Below are positions 16,630 to 26,702 of a stretch of DNA of 64,000 bases, piece after piece. The stretch covers positions 434,001 to 498,000 of the forward strand of contig JALHOW010000001.1 of assembly GCA_022842785.1 (NCBI GenBank), written 5' to 3'. Source of the DNA: Hyphomicrobiaceae bacterium. GTDB taxonomy: Bacteria > Pseudomonadota > Alphaproteobacteria > Rhizobiales > Hyphomicrobiaceae. The position numbers and the translations under genes are program-made. Positions within the stretch are counted from its first letter, which is position 1. The number at the start of each line of letters is the position of its first letter. The notes beneath the pieces were generated by a model. It did no database searches. It was not told the origin of the DNA and was given only the letters and a program-made list of their open reading frames with translations.

Positions 16630-17715
16630 ATGATCCGCATCAAGGCGCAGGCGCTCGAAGATCTCGTGCGCGATATCTTCATCAAGGCCGGCTGCTCGGA
16701 GGCCGAGGGCAAGCGCATCGGCAAGTACCTCGTGATCGCGAACCTGACCGGTCACGACAGTCACGGCGTCCAGCGCGTGCCCCGCTATCTGCAGTGGAAA
16801 GAAGAGGGCGCATTCATCGCGGACCGCGAGATCAAGATCGTTTCCGAGACCCCGGTCATCGCGGTCGTCGATGGCCAGTACGGTTTCGGTCAGACCATCA
16901 CGCCGCAGGCGGTCGCTCTGGGCATCCGGAAATGCAAGGAGATGGGCCTTTCCTGCGTGGCGCTGCGCGATGTCGGACATATCGGCCGCGTCGGCGACTG
17001 GGCTGAGATGGCCGCTGCGGAAGGCCTCGTGTCGGTGCATTTCGTCAATGCGGCGGGTAGCATTCTCGTCGCGCCGTTCGGTGCCACCGAGCGCCGCTTC
17101 TCGACGGCGCCCTATTGCGTTGGCGTGCCGCGCCCGGGCAAGACGCCCGTGATCCTCGACTTCGCGACGTCGGTCGTCGCCGAGGGCAAAGTGCTCAACG
17201 CCTCGTTCGGCGGCAAAGCGCTTCCCGAGGATGCACTCATCGGGCCGGACGGCAAAGTCAGCAATGACCCGCACGTGCTCTATGGCGAATACACGCCGAC
17301 GGGGCTGCGCAATCATCAGAAGGGCACGGGCGCCATTCGCGCCTTCGGCGACCACAAGGGTTCGGGCCTGGCGCTCATGTGCGAACTGCTGGGCGGCTCG
17401 CTGACCGGCACGGGCGCGACCGAGCCGGGGCGCAAGTTCTCGAACGGGATGCTGTCGTTCTACGTGGACCCGACCAAGCTCGATACGTCCGGTTTCTTCT
17501 CCAAGGATGTGCAGCGCTACGTCGACTTCGTGAAGGGGGCGCGGCCCTCGACGCCTGGCGACGAAGTGCTCATTCCCGGTGAGCCCGAGGAGCGCACCAA
17601 GGCCGAGCGGCTCGCGAATGGCGTGCCACTGCCCGAGGACACCTGGGGCGCGATCGTGGAAGCGGCACGCAAGGTCGGCGTGGACGAGCGCCGCATTCAG
17701 CTCGCCGCGCAGTAG
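16630..17715 (+). CDS. Ldh2-type malate/lactate/ureidoglycolate dehydrogenase
   Basis: A 361-aa NAD(P)-dependent 2-hydroxyacid dehydrogenase of the Ldh2/MdhG (type 2 malate/L-lactate dehydrogenase) family, unrelated to classical lactate dehydrogenase. The motif HDSHGVQRVPRYL contains the conserved His, and NAAGSILVAPFGATERRF and LDFATSVVAEGKV follow. FGDHKGSGLALMCELLGG forms the C-terminal nucleotide-binding region. ATG 16630 has GGAGGACGA immediately upstream; an in-frame start 84 bp earlier is unlikely. The substrate could be malate, lactate, sulfolactate or a related acid, and nothing here decides. FkbM and RraA-like genes follow on the same strand. Confidence 0.92.
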   Translation: MIRIKAQALEDLVRDIFIKAGCSEAEGKRIGKYLVIANLTGHDSHGVQRVPRYLQWKEEGAFIADREIKIVSETPVIAVVDGQYGFGQTITPQAVALGIRKCKEMGLSCVALRDVGHIGRVGDWAEMAAAEGLVSVHFVNAAGSILVAPFGATERRFSTAPYCVGVPRPGKTPVILDFATSVVAEGKVLNASFGGKALPEDALIGPDGKVSNDPHVLYGEYTPTGLRNHQKGTGAIRAFGDHKGSGLALMCELLGGSLTGTGATEPGRKFSNGMLSFYVDPTKLDTSGFFSKDVQRYVDFVKGARPSTPGDEVLIPGEPEERTKAERLANGVPLPEDTWGAIVEAARKVGVDERRIQLAAQ

Positions 17716-17778
17716 GACTTGTGCGCGCGTGCATTTGAGCGCGGCATGATCGGGCGCGGTATGATCGAGGGGGATGGC

Positions 17779-18615
17779 ATGTCAGGCGGCGCGTCACCAC
17801 CACCCTGGGGTGCGTATGCGCCAAGTCTGCCGGCGCGCGCGATCATCGCGCTCGCGCGGCATACGCCGCTCGGCCGGGGTGCTGGCCGGCGGCGCCTCGC
17901 GGAAGCCCTCGCGCGCCTTCATCCGGGCCCCGTCGACAGTTGGCTCTGGAATACGAAAGTGCGGCTCCATCCCGCGCGCAATGTCTCCGAGCGCAAGGCG
18001 CTTCTCCGCCCCGATCGCATGGATCCCGAGGAGTACGAACTCGTCCGCCGCTACATGAGCCGGCCGGCGGCTGTGTTCGTGGATGTCGGCGCCAATGCGG
18101 GATTGTACAGCTTGTATTCGGCCCTGCATGCGGGAGCGGCGGGGCGCATTCTCGCCATCGAGCCCAATGCGCCGCTTCTCGATCGCCTGCGCTTCAATCT
18201 GGCGCGCGCGCGCGCCGCCAAGCTGATTGATGAGAGTGTTGTCGTGGAAATGGAGACCGTTGCGGTCGGCGAAGCGGACGGCGAGGCCTTGCTGTCCATC
18301 GGTGGCAGCGATGGCGGTAGCACCCTGCTTGACGGCACAGGTACGCCGGTCAAGGTCAGGCGGCTCGACGCCCTCCTCGATGAACATGGTATCGAAGCCC
18401 CGACCGTCATGAAGATCGACGTCGAGGGCTACGAGGACCACGTACTGCCGCCCTATCTGCTCGCGGTGCCAAGGGCGCGCTGGCCGAAGGCGGTCATTCT
18501 CGAGCACGCTCATGCCCATCGATGGGCCGTGGATTGCGTCGCCATGTGCAAGGAGCGTGGTTACCGCGCCGCCGTCATCACCGGGAATAATACGGTCCTC
18601 ATACTCGAGACTTGA
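17779..18615 (+). CDS. FkbM family methyltransferase
   Basis: A 278-aa methyltransferase. The SAM-binding motif VFVDVGANAGLYSLYSAL and the acidic ILAIEPNAPLLDRLRFNL are followed by IEAPTVMKIDVEGYEDHVL, the hallmark of FkbM-type O-methyltransferases. Those enzymes methylate sugars, polyketides or other small molecules. The start ATG 17779 is chosen because GAGGGGG ends 5 bp before it; three in-frame starts further upstream (17719 TTG, 17746 and 17761 ATG) are less well supported. It lies 63 bp downstream of the Ldh2-type gene. The acceptor is unknown. Confidence 0.88.
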   Translation: MSGGASPPPWGAYAPSLPARAIIALARHTPLGRGAGRRRLAEALARLHPGPVDSWLWNTKVRLHPARNVSERKALLRPDRMDPEEYELVRRYMSRPAAVFVDVGANAGLYSLYSALHAGAAGRILAIEPNAPLLDRLRFNLARARAAKLIDESVVVEMETVAVGEADGEALLSIGGSDGGSTLLDGTGTPVKVRRLDALLDEHGIEAPTVMKIDVEGYEDHVLPPYLLAVPRARWPKAVILEHAHAHRWAVDCVAMCKERGYRAAVITGNNTVLILET

Positions 18616-18796
18616 GGGGCATCGTGCGTACCGTCGCCCGTCCACGACCAGCAGTACATTACGGCGCCTGCCCGGCAGGGGCTCATGCGCCGGAAGGGGT
18701 TGTTCCGTGCGCCCGGAATGCTATGCCGGCACGATCGATCTTAGCCTGCTGCCCTGCCCCCAATCCAAACAGTCAAAGCCAGCCGAGGAAACGCCC

Positions 18797-19501
18797 ATGA
18801 CGACCGTCTCTGCCGAAACGCTTGCCTTTCTTCAGACCGTCGACACCCCGACGATCTGCAATGCCCTCGAGATCGTGGCTCCTGAGCGCCGCCTGCACGG
18901 CTATTCGGTGAAGCCGTTCGTGTGCCCGTTCCCGGATGTCGTCGCCGTGGTCGGCTATGCGCGCACGGGCTGCGTCCGCGCCACGCATCAGAACGAGCTC
19001 ACGGGCGACGCCGCCCGCAATCAGCGCATCGGATACTACGAGTACATCGCCTCCGGCGGCGTACCCACGTTCACGGTGCTGCAGGACCTCGATGGCGCTG
19101 AAGTCGGTTATGGCGCCTTCTGGGGCGAGGTGCAGAGCACGGTGCACAAGGGCCTCGGCTCTGTCGGTGTCATCACCGACGGCTGCATCCGTGATATTCC
19201 GCAGTGGGCGCCGGGCTTCTTCGCGCTGGCCGGCTCGCTTGCGCCGAGCCACGCCTGGACGCATCTCCACGACTACGGCAAGGAAGTGCGCGTTCACGGC
19301 ATGGTCGTGAAGCACAACGACCTCATCCACGCTGACCGCCATGGTGCCGTCGTGATCCCGCACGCCGTGGCTGACAAGATCAAAGGTGCCTGCGATCTGC
19401 TCACCCGCAAGGAGGCCGTCATCCTCGATCAGGCGCGCGCGCCGGGCTTCAACATCGAGATCCTGAAGGCGGCACTCCGCAAGATGGAAGAGATCCACTG
19501 A
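18797..19501 (+). CDS. RraA-like / 4-hydroxy-4-methyl-2-oxoglutarate aldolase family protein
   Basis: A 234-aa member of the RraA/HMG aldolase fold. It has TVDTPTICNALEI near the N-terminus, GEVQSTVHKGLGSVGVITDGCIRD for the active-site loop (the GxxxRD-type motif), and HADRHGAVVIPHAVADKI near the end. The metal-binding and pyruvate-binding residues of the aldolases (Arg and Asp in IRD) are present, so an aldolase or decarboxylase of oxo-acids is more likely than RNase E inhibition. Its association with a hydroxy-acid dehydrogenase upstream suggests a shared organic-acid pathway, which is inference. Confidence 0.85.
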   Translation: MTTVSAETLAFLQTVDTPTICNALEIVAPERRLHGYSVKPFVCPFPDVVAVVGYARTGCVRATHQNELTGDAARNQRIGYYEYIASGGVPTFTVLQDLDGAEVGYGAFWGEVQSTVHKGLGSVGVITDGCIRDIPQWAPGFFALAGSLAPSHAWTHLHDYGKEVRVHGMVVKHNDLIHADRHGAVVIPHAVADKIKGACDLLTRKEAVILDQARAPGFNIEILKAALRKMEEIH

Positions 19502-19532
19502 GCGGGGACATCTCCTGCGCTTTGGTGCCGAT

Positions 19533-19565
19533 GGGCGATGGCTGCCATGCAGGCAGCTGTCGCCC
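19533..19565 (+). terminator. Long hairpin after the RraA-like gene
   Basis: A 14-bp stem with two wobble pairs (19533-19546 with 19552-19565) and a 5-nt loop, followed within a few bases by TCTTTT. It is probably the terminator of the gene ending at 19501. The rest of the 331-bp gap up to sdhC holds no gene I can support; it must contain the sdh promoter, for which I see no clear consensus. Confidence 0.65.
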
Positions 19566-19832
19566 AAGTCTTTTCCGTTGAAGGCAAGCCCGATTCGGCG
19601 GAGAAGAAATCAAGTTTAGAACCAACACAGCAATTGCCCCGGTTGCTGCACCGCGTTAAAAGCCCTTCTGGCGGCCAGGGGCGTTATTGGGGCCTTGTCG
19701 CCACGGTTGAGCGTGGCCGGCCGGCAACGGGCGGCGGATGCTCACCTAGTCAGAGGCATTGCGGCCCGTTTCGAGGTCCTCCGGCGCCCGCCGGAGTATC
19801 GGCACGGCGCCCACCTAACGAGAGCCGAAAGC

Positions 19833-20234
19833 ATGGCCAGCGCCAAGCCATCCGCCGGGACGCAGCGACCGATCTCGCCGCATCTCCAGATCTATAGCCC
19901 GCTCATCAACATGATGATGTCGATCGTGCATCGCATCACAGGCGTGGCTCTGTACGTCGGCACGTTGCTGCTCGCCTTCTACCTCGTCTCGGCGGCGAGC
20001 GGCCCTGACGCCTACTACTATGCCAAGTGGCTTTTCTCGACACCGATCGGGCTGCTGATCCTCTTCGGCTACACCTGGGCGCTCTTCCACCACATGCTCG
20101 GCGGCATCCGCCACATGATCTGGGATACGGGCCGCGGCTTCGATCTCGCGACCGTCGACAAGCTCTGCTGGGGCTCGCTCATCGCCTCGATCTCGCTGAC
20201 GATCCTCGTGTGGGTCGCAGCCTACGTGCTCTGA
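19833..20234 (+). CDS. sdhC: Succinate dehydrogenase cytochrome b556 subunit
   Basis: A 133-aa integral membrane protein with three hydrophobic segments. The signature RPISPHLQIYSP near residue 12 and IVHRITGVALYVGTLLLAF are diagnostic of SdhC. The later HHMLGGIRHMIWD contains the axial heme b His. It anchors complex II and helps form the quinone site. The start ATG 19833 matches the family; a longer upstream frame is not protein-like. It is the first gene of sdhCDA, with 12 bp to sdhD. Confidence 0.96.
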   Translation: MASAKPSAGTQRPISPHLQIYSPLINMMMSIVHRITGVALYVGTLLLAFYLVSAASGPDAYYYAKWLFSTPIGLLILFGYTWALFHHMLGGIRHMIWDTGRGFDLATVDKLCWGSLIASISLTILVWVAAYVL

Positions 20235-20246
20235 GAGGGCGCTGCC

Positions 20247-20666
20247 ATGACGACCACGCTCCGCCCCACCCCCTCGCCCAACGAAGCGCAGATCCGCACG
20301 CCGCTCGCGCGGGTCCGCGGTCTCGGTTCGGCGAAGGAGGGCACCGACCACTTCTGGCGCCAGCGCGTAACCGGCGTCGCCAATCTCGTCCTCGTCGTCT
20401 TCGCCGTTTTTCTCATGCTGCGCCTCGTCGGCGCGAGCTATGAGAACGCGCGCGAGATCCTTTCGAGCCCGGTGGTGACGATTGCGCTCGCAATGCTGAT
20501 CCTGTCGGGCGTCATCCACATGCGCCTCGGTATGCAGACCGTGATCGAGGATTACATCCACTCAGAGGGGCTCAAGATCGTGCTCCTCATGCTCAACACG
20601 TTCTTCGCCATTGCCGTCGGTGCGACGTGCATTCTGGCCGTGTTGAAGCTTGCTTTCGGGAGCTGA
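20247..20666 (+). CDS. sdhD: Succinate dehydrogenase membrane anchor subunit
   Basis: A 139-aa protein with three predicted transmembrane helices. The N-terminal soluble part includes [20 protein letters not shown], typical of alphaproteobacterial SdhD. The [17 protein letters not shown] segment provides the conserved heme-ligand His and quinone-site Asp-Tyr. It pairs with SdhC to hold complex II in the inner membrane. It lies between sdhC and sdhA with gaps of 12 and 4 bp, so it is part of a tight operon. Confidence 0.95.
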   Translation: MTTTLRPTPSPNEAQIRTPLARVRGLGSAKEGTDHFWRQRVTGVANLVLVVFAVFLMLRLVGASYENAREILSSPVVTIALAMLILSGVIHMRLGMQTVIEDYIHSEGLKIVLLMLNTFFAIAVGATCILAVLKLAFGS

Positions 20667-20670
20667 TGCC

Positions 20671-22506
20671 ATGAACGCTCAAGCCAACGGTGTCGCCAAG
20701 CCCGCGATCAACGGCAAGGCCTACGCGACCACCGATCATACCTATGACGTCGTCGTCGTCGGCGCCGGCGGGGCGGGCCTGCGTGCCACGCTCGGCTGCG
20801 CCCAGGCCGGCCTCAAGACGGCCTGCATCACCAAGGTTTTCCCGACGCGCTCGCATACGGTCGCGGCGCAGGGCGGTGTCGCTGCCGCGCTCGGCAACAT
20901 GGGCAAGGACGACTGGCGCTGGCACATGTACGACACCGTCAAGGGCGCCGACTGGCTCGGTGACCAGGACGCCATCGAGTACCTCTGCCGCAACGCGCCG
21001 CAGGCCGTGTACGAGATGGAGCACTACGGCGTGCCCTTCAGCCGTACCGAGGATGGCCGCATCTATCAGCGCCCGTTCGGCGGCATGACCACCGAGTTCG
21101 GCGAGGGCCCGCCCGCACAGCGCACGTGCGCGGCTGCAGACCGCACCGGTCACGCCATGCTGCACACGCTGTATGGCCAGTCACTGCGCTACTCGGCCGA
21201 GTTCTTCATCGAGTATTTCGCCATCGACCTCATCATGGACGCCGACGGCGCCTGCCGTGGTGTCGTGGCGCTCTGCCTCGAGGACGGCACCATTCACCGC
21301 TTCCGCGCCAAGAAGACCATCCTGGCGACGGGCGGTTATGGACGCGCCTACTTCTCCTGCACCTCCGCGCACACCTGCACGGGCGATGGCAACGCCATGG
21401 TGCTGCGCGCCGGCCTGCCGCTGCAAGACATGGAGTTCGTGCAGTTCCACCCGACCGGCATCTACGGCGCGGGCGTCCTAATCACCGAAGGCTCGCGTGG
21501 CGAGGGTGGCTATCTGACCAACGCGAACGGTGAGCGCTTCATGGAGCGCTATGCGCCGCACGTGAAGGATCTCGCGTCGCGCGACGTCGTCTCGCGCTCG
21601 ATGACGGTCGAGATTCGCGAGGGGCGCGGCGTCGGCCCACACAAGGACCACATCTACCTGCACCTCGATCATCTCGATCCGAAGATCCTGGCCGAGCGTC
21701 TGCCTGGCATCACGGAGAGCGCGAAGATCTTCGCTGGCGTCGATCTCCAGCGCGAGCCGATCCCGGTCATTCCGACCGTCCACTACAACATGGGCGGCAT
21801 CCCCACGAATTATCACGGCGAGGTTCTGACGCTGAAAGGCGGCAATCCCGATCACGTGGTGCCGGGTCTGATGGCGATCGGCGAGGCCGCGTGCGTGTCG
21901 GTGCACGGCGCCAACCGCCTTGGTTCGAATTCGCTCATCGATCTTGTCGTATTCGGCCGCGCGGCGGGCCTCAAGGCGGCAGAGACGACGGAAGCGCGCA
22001 GCTCTCACCAGGATCTGCCGAAGGATGCGGCCGACCTCGCGCTCTCGCGCCTCGATCGCTTCCGCTATGCCAAGGGCGGCCAGTCCACGGCGTCGCTGCG
22101 CAACAAGATGCAGCGACTCATGCAGTCCAACTGCGCCGTGTTCCGCGATGGCCCCGTGCTCCAGGAGGGTGCGGACAAGATCGTCGAGATCTGGAAGCAG
22201 ACGGGTGACATCGCCGTCACGGACCGCTCGCTGATCTGGAATTCGGACCTCATCGAGACGCTCGAGTACGACAATCTGATCGCGCAGGCGGCCGTGACCA
22301 TGATCTCGGCCAACAACCGCAAGGAAAGCCGCGGCGCGCACGCACGCGAGGACTATCCGGATCGCGACGACAAGGAATGGATGAAGCACACGCTCACCTG
22401 GGCCAACGACGCCAAGTGCGAGGTGCTCATAGATTATCGTCCGGTGCACACCTACACGCTGACCAACGAGATGAAGTACGTCGAGCCGAAGGCTCGCGTT
22501 TACTAG
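20671..22506 (+). CDS. sdhA: Succinate dehydrogenase flavoprotein subunit
   Basis: A 611-aa canonical SdhA. The FAD dinucleotide motif [17 protein letters not shown] is near residue 30. The covalent FAD-binding His lies in [17 protein letters not shown]. The substrate region is [11 protein letters not shown], the catalytic Arg is in [10 protein letters not shown], and [11 protein letters not shown] completes the FAD site. It oxidises succinate to fumarate in complex II. ATG 20671 follows sdhD by 4 bp. The usual next gene, sdhB (iron-sulfur subunit), is absent; instead the 3' end of sdhA is followed by degenerate copies of itself and a terminator, then carA. Confidence 0.98.
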   Translation: MNAQANGVAKPAINGKAYATTDHTYDVVVVGAGGAGLRATLGCAQAGLKTACITKVFPTRSHTVAAQGGVAAALGNMGKDDWRWHMYDTVKGADWLGDQDAIEYLCRNAPQAVYEMEHYGVPFSRTEDGRIYQRPFGGMTTEFGEGPPAQRTCAAADRTGHAMLHTLYGQSLRYSAEFFIEYFAIDLIMDADGACRGVVALCLEDGTIHRFRAKKTILATGGYGRAYFSCTSAHTCTGDGNAMVLRAGLPLQDMEFVQFHPTGIYGAGVLITEGSRGEGGYLTNANGERFMERYAPHVKDLASRDVVSRSMTVEIREGRGVGPHKDHIYLHLDHLDPKILAERLPGITESAKIFAGVDLQREPIPVIPTVHYNMGGIPTNYHGEVLTLKGGNPDHVVPGLMAIGEAACVSVHGANRLGSNSLIDLVVFGRAAGLKAAETTEARSSHQDLPKDAADLALSRLDRFRYAKGGQSTASLRNKMQRLMQSNCAVFRDGPVLQEGADKIVEIWKQTGDIAVTDRSLIWNSDLIETLEYDNLIAQAAVTMISANNRKESRGAHAREDYPDRDDKEWMKHTLTWANDAKCEVLIDYRPVHTYTLTNEMKYVEPKARVY

Positions 22507-22572
22507 AGTGCCGAAGGTTCGCGTTTACTGAGGGCCAACGGCTCGCGCTTGCTGAGCGCCGAAGGCTGTTAG
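22483..22572 (+). repeat. Decaying tandem copies of the sdhA 3' end
   Basis: The last 24 bp of sdhA (22483-22506, encoding EPKARVY and stop) are followed by imperfect copies at 22507-22531 (25 bp, 21-22 matches), 22532-22555 (24 bp) and a partial copy at 22556-22572. The CCGAAGG and TCGCG(T/C)TT cores and the terminal stop-like TAG/TGA recur. The pattern suggests slipped-strand or tandem duplication at the gene end, followed by divergence. It lies exactly where sdhB would start in many alphaproteobacteria. Confidence 0.75.
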
Positions 22573-22587
22573 GGAAGTGGCTTGAGG

Positions 22588-22611
22588 GGCGGTGCGCACT
22601 AGCGCACCGCC
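22588..22611 (+). terminator. Hairpin terminator after sdhA
   Basis: A perfect 10-bp inverted repeat, GGCGGTGCGC and GCGCACCGCC, with a 4-nt loop. It has no long T tract (CTCTAT follows), so it may be a weak or Rho-assisted terminator. It separates sdhCDA from carA, and supports the operon ending without sdhB. Confidence 0.6.
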
Positions 22612-22673
22612 TCTATGCACACTAAATACAACTCGTCCGCGCCCCCGCGCGCCAGAAACCAAAGGTGACGTCC

Positions 22674-23873
22674 ATGAGCACCGCCACCAAGGCTGCGACC
22701 ACTGACGCCTGGGCCCGCCCGCCGGCGACGGCCAAGCTCGTACTGGCTGATGGAACGGTGATCTCGGGACGAGGTCTCGGCGCTGTCGGCTCGGCTGTCG
22801 GCGAGGTGTGCTTCAATACGGCCATAACCGGTTACCAGGAGATCCTCACGGATCCCTCCTATGCCGCCCAGATCATCACCTTCACATTCCCGCACATCGG
22901 CAATGTGGGTGCGAATGCCGAGGACACCGAAACGTCCAATCTCGCTTCGCGGACGGGCGCACGCGGCGCCGTGCTCCGCGCCTCGATCACGGCGCCGTCG
23001 AACTATCGCGCGGCGGAAACGCTCGACCAGTGGCTGAAGGCGCGCGGCATCATCGCTATTGCCGAGGTGGACACTCGCGCGCTCACCGCGCTTATCCGCG
23101 AGCAGGGCATGCCGAACGCCGTGATCGCGCACAGCCCGGACGGCAAGTTCGACATCGATGCGCTCAAGGCGGAGGCCGCTGCGTGGCCCGGTCTCGACGG
23201 CATGGATCTCGTGCCCGAAGTGACGAGCGGCCAGAGCTATGGCTGGGATGAAATGCGCTGGGTGTGGGGCAAGGGCTATCCGCGCCAGGAGAACCCGGAG
23301 TTTCATGTCGTCGCGGTCGATTACGGCCTCAAGCGCAATATCCTGCGCTGTCTCGCCAATGCGGGCTGCCGCGTGACGGTCGTGCCGGCGCAGACTTCGG
23401 CGGAGGACATTCTCGCGCGCAAGCCCGACGGCGTATTCCTCTCGAATGGTCCTGGAGATCCGGCGGCGACTGGTAAGTACGCTGTCCCGGAGATCAAGAA
23501 GCTCGTAGCCTCGGGCCTGCCGACCTTCGGCATCTGCCTCGGTCACCAGATGCTCGGCATCGCGCTCGGTGCAAAGACGCACAAGATGCACCAAGGGCAT
23601 CATGGTGCGAACCACCCGGTGAAGGACTACACGACGAACAAGGTCGAGATCGTTTCGATGAACCACGGCTTTGCCGTCGATCGCGAGACGTTGCCGCAGG
23701 GCGTCGAGGAGACGCACGTCTCGCTCTTCGACGGCACGAACTGCGGGATCCGCCTTAAGGACAAGCCGGTCTTCTCCGTGCAGCATCATCCCGAGGCCTC
23801 GCCTGGCCCCGAGGACAGCCACTATCTCTTCGACCGCTTCGTCGAGCTCATGCGCGCCCGCAAAGCGGCGTGA
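22674..23873 (+). CDS. carA: Carbamoyl-phosphate synthase small (glutaminase) subunit
   Basis: A 399-aa CarA. The N-terminal domain starts near [15 protein letters not shown] and includes [20 protein letters not shown]. The class I glutamine amidotransferase domain has the nucleophile Cys in [11 protein letters not shown] and the catalytic His and Glu in [12 protein letters not shown]. It supplies ammonia to CarB for carbamoyl phosphate, the precursor of arginine and pyrimidines. ATG 22674 follows AAAGGTGA by 5 bp. carB is not in the window. It converges with metK across a shared terminator. Confidence 0.97.
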   Translation: MSTATKAATTDAWARPPATAKLVLADGTVISGRGLGAVGSAVGEVCFNTAITGYQEILTDPSYAAQIITFTFPHIGNVGANAEDTETSNLASRTGARGAVLRASITAPSNYRAAETLDQWLKARGIIAIAEVDTRALTALIREQGMPNAVIAHSPDGKFDIDALKAEAAAWPGLDGMDLVPEVTSGQSYGWDEMRWVWGKGYPRQENPEFHVVAVDYGLKRNILRCLANAGCRVTVVPAQTSAEDILARKPDGVFLSNGPGDPAATGKYAVPEIKKLVASGLPTFGICLGHQMLGIALGAKTHKMHQGHHGANHPVKDYTTNKVEIVSMNHGFAVDRETLPQGVEETHVSLFDGTNCGIRLKDKPVFSVQHHPEASPGPEDSHYLFDRFVELMRARKAA

Positions 23874-23892
23874 CATTCATCCGGAAATGAAG

Positions 23893-23923
23893 AAGGCCCG
23901 GGAGGCGGAACCTCCCGGGCCTT
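23893..23923. terminator. Bidirectional terminator between carA and metK
   Basis: A perfect 13-bp stem (AAGGCCCGGGAGG with CCTCCCGGGCCTT) and a 5-nt loop lie between the convergent stops of carA (23873) and metK (23949). The flanking AAG/CTT gives short A and T ends on both strands, fitting use in both directions. Confidence 0.85.
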
Positions 23924-23948
23924 CGTACATTCAGAGCGTCCGATCGGC

Positions 23949-25145
<1,197 letters not shown>

Positions 25146-25301
25146 GCTAACCCCCTGGGGTTTGGAGTGCGGGCGAAAAACGCGCCGTTCTTGCAGTCTT
25201 TTTCAGACCGGTCAAGACGACTGGATTTCAAATACATTGCGCCGCGGGTGATAAGGCCGTCCGGCCGTCACGCCGCCGCCTCAATCCGCGCGTGGGGCGC
25301 C

Positions 25302-25799
25302 TCAATCCTCGCGAAACACCCGTTCACGGCGCTCGTGGCGTTCCTGGGCCTCGATCGAGAGCGTGGCAATGGGCCGCGCATCGAGCCGCTTGAGGCTGAT
25401 CGGCTCGCCCGTTTCCTCGCAATAGCCGTAGCTGCCGTCGTCGATCCGCGCGATGGCCGAGTCGATCTTGCCGATCAGCTTGCGCTGGCGGTCGCGGGCG
25501 CGAAGCTCGAGGGCCTTGTCCGTTTCGGATGTGGCGCGATCGGCGAGGTCGGCGTGCTGGGATGTTTCGTTGTGCAGGCCCATGAGCGTCTCGCGCGTCT
25601 GGCGGAGGATGTCCTCCTTCCAGGCCAAGAGCTTGTTCCTGAAATACAAGCGATGCCGCTCGTTCATGAACGGCTCGTCCTCGCTCGGCTTGTAGCCGGG
25701 GCTCAGCGTAATCTCGCTGTGGCGGGCGTCGAGCTTGCCGTTATTTCGGCCCCCTTTTCGCGCGCCATTGCCGTTTTCGAGCTTTCCGGATTTTGTCAT
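25302..25799 (-). CDS. dksA: RNA polymerase-binding transcription factor DksA
   Basis: A 165-aa DksA with the coiled-coil domain (about residues 45-115) and a C-terminal zinc-finger-like globule, YGYCEETGEPISLKRLDARP. As in many alphaproteobacterial DksA proteins, only one of the four zinc-binding Cys remains; ATLSIEAQERHERRERVF replaces the second CxxC. The Asp pair at the coiled-coil tip is not canonical in SETDKALELRARDRQ as far as I can judge. It tunes rRNA and stringent-response promoters with ppGpp. The start is ATG 25799 (MTKSGKLENG); 14 residues more upstream are open but unlikely. The region up to rpsU is 418 bp. Confidence 0.93.
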   Translation of the reverse strand: MTKSGKLENGNGARKGGRNNGKLDARHSEITLSPGYKPSEDEPFMNERHRLYFRNKLLAWKEDILRQTRETLMGLHNETSQHADLADRATSETDKALELRARDRQRKLIGKIDSAIARIDDGSYGYCEETGEPISLKRLDARPIATLSIEAQERHERRERVFRED

Positions 25800-25841
25800 G
25801 CGCTGCCACCCATCATGCAAACCCGATCGACCGACCCCCAA

Positions 25842-25859
25842 CTACGACTTCGGTCGTAG
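25842..25859. other. Stem-loop with TTCG tetraloop between dksA and rpsU
   Basis: A perfect 7-bp stem CTACGAC/GTCGTAG closed by TTCG. It lies 43 bp upstream of the dksA start and far from rpsU. It lacks a T tract, so it may be a leader hairpin or a binding site rather than a terminator. Confidence 0.4.
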
Positions 25860-25916
25860 GAAAAGTGCGCCACGTAATATGCGAGCCGGCTTCACAGTCA
25901 AGCGAATAGCGTCATA

Positions 25917-25940
25917 CAGTTAGCCGGGCAGTTAGCCGGG
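25917..25940. repeat. Tandem 12-bp direct repeat
   Basis: CAGTTAGCCGGG occurs twice back to back in the dksA-rpsU gap (25800-26217). Further on, 26046-26080 contains a GCCCCC/GGGGGC hairpin that could act in the rpsU leader. I see no gene in this 418-bp stretch; it probably holds two divergent promoters. Confidence 0.5.
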
Positions 25941-26217
25941 GCCGCAAGGACGCGGTTCCTGGGCCCCGGACCCTGGCCCGATGCTGCGGCGCACTGCCGG
26001 CCGGGGACCGGAAAATTGGGTTTGGCGGCGCGGGAAGGATCTCACCCGGCCCCCTTCCTGAGGGGGCGAGGGGGGCCCTTTTGCCGGCCATGGACTTCCT
26101 GTTAAGGCTCTGGTACAAGGCGCGCACGACGCAGACAGCCGCCGATGCCTTTGCACCGGGGGCGGTCGCGCATTCAGATTCAATGCGGCAGCATTAGACC
26201 CACGAGGAGCGGTACGC

Positions 26218-26547
26218 TTGCAAGTTCTCGTACGCGACAACAACGTCGACCAGGCGCTCAAGGCGCTCAAGAAGAAGATGCAGCGCGAAGGCATTTTTCG
26301 CGAGATGAAGCTGCGTAACTATTACGAGAAGCCCTCCGAGCGCCGGGTGCGCGAGAAGGCCGAGGCTGTGCGCCGGGCCCGCAAGCTCGCCCGCAAGAAG
26401 CTTCAGCGCGAGGGCCTCCTGCCGAGCAAGCCGGCCGCAACTAAGACGCCCGGTCGGGGCGGTGGCCGTGGTGGTCCTGGCGCTGGCGGTGCTGGCGGCG
26501 GCGGAGCCGGCGGTGGTGGCAGTGGCGGCGGCGCGCCGCGGTTCTGA
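26218..26547 (+). CDS. rpsU: 30S ribosomal protein S21
   Basis: A 109-aa S21. The conserved core [20 protein letters not shown] through [11 protein letters not shown] occupies residues 1-65. It is followed by an alphaproteobacterial tail that is very Gly-rich over the last 35 residues. S21 binds the 30S platform near the anti-Shine-Dalgarno and helps initiation. The start is a TTG (26218) with GAGGAGC about 8 bp upstream; no ATG or GTG gives the conserved N-terminus, so the weak start codon is real. The start may be a means of limiting synthesis. Two hairpins follow the stop. Confidence 0.96.
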   Translation: MQVLVRDNNVDQALKALKKKMQREGIFREMKLRNYYEKPSERRVREKAEAVRRARKLARKKLQREGLLPSKPAATKTPGRGGGRGGPGAGGAGGGGAGGGGSGGGAPRF

Positions 26548-26563
26548 CCTAGTTCCGACTGGG

Positions 26564-26620
26564 CCGGAGGGGAGCGCCTCCGGTACTTTGGGCTTGGCCG
26601 GGAGACATCCCGGCCTTTTT
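26564..26620 (+). terminator. Tandem hairpins ending rpsU
   Basis: First hairpin: CCGGAGG/CCTCCGG (26564-26583). Second: GGCCGGGA/TCCCGGCC with a 4-nt loop (26596-26615) followed at once by TTTTT. The second is a standard intrinsic terminator; the first may back it up. Confidence 0.85.
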
Positions 26621-26702
26621 GCTTTTCTACGGCTTGAGATCAGCGATCGCGTGGAGCTCGGCACGTCTGCGCGGACCTTTGCCGGCAGCCGAGAAGGCGC
26701 GG

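Noticed and set aside
22599-23876. A 425-codon minus-strand frame over carA
   Set aside because: It is the antisense shadow of carA.
25146-25301. Possible SAM riboswitch before metK
   Set aside because: I compared the minus-strand leader with the SAM-II and SAM/SAH cores that I know from alphaproteobacteria and saw no match. A covariance-model search would settle it.
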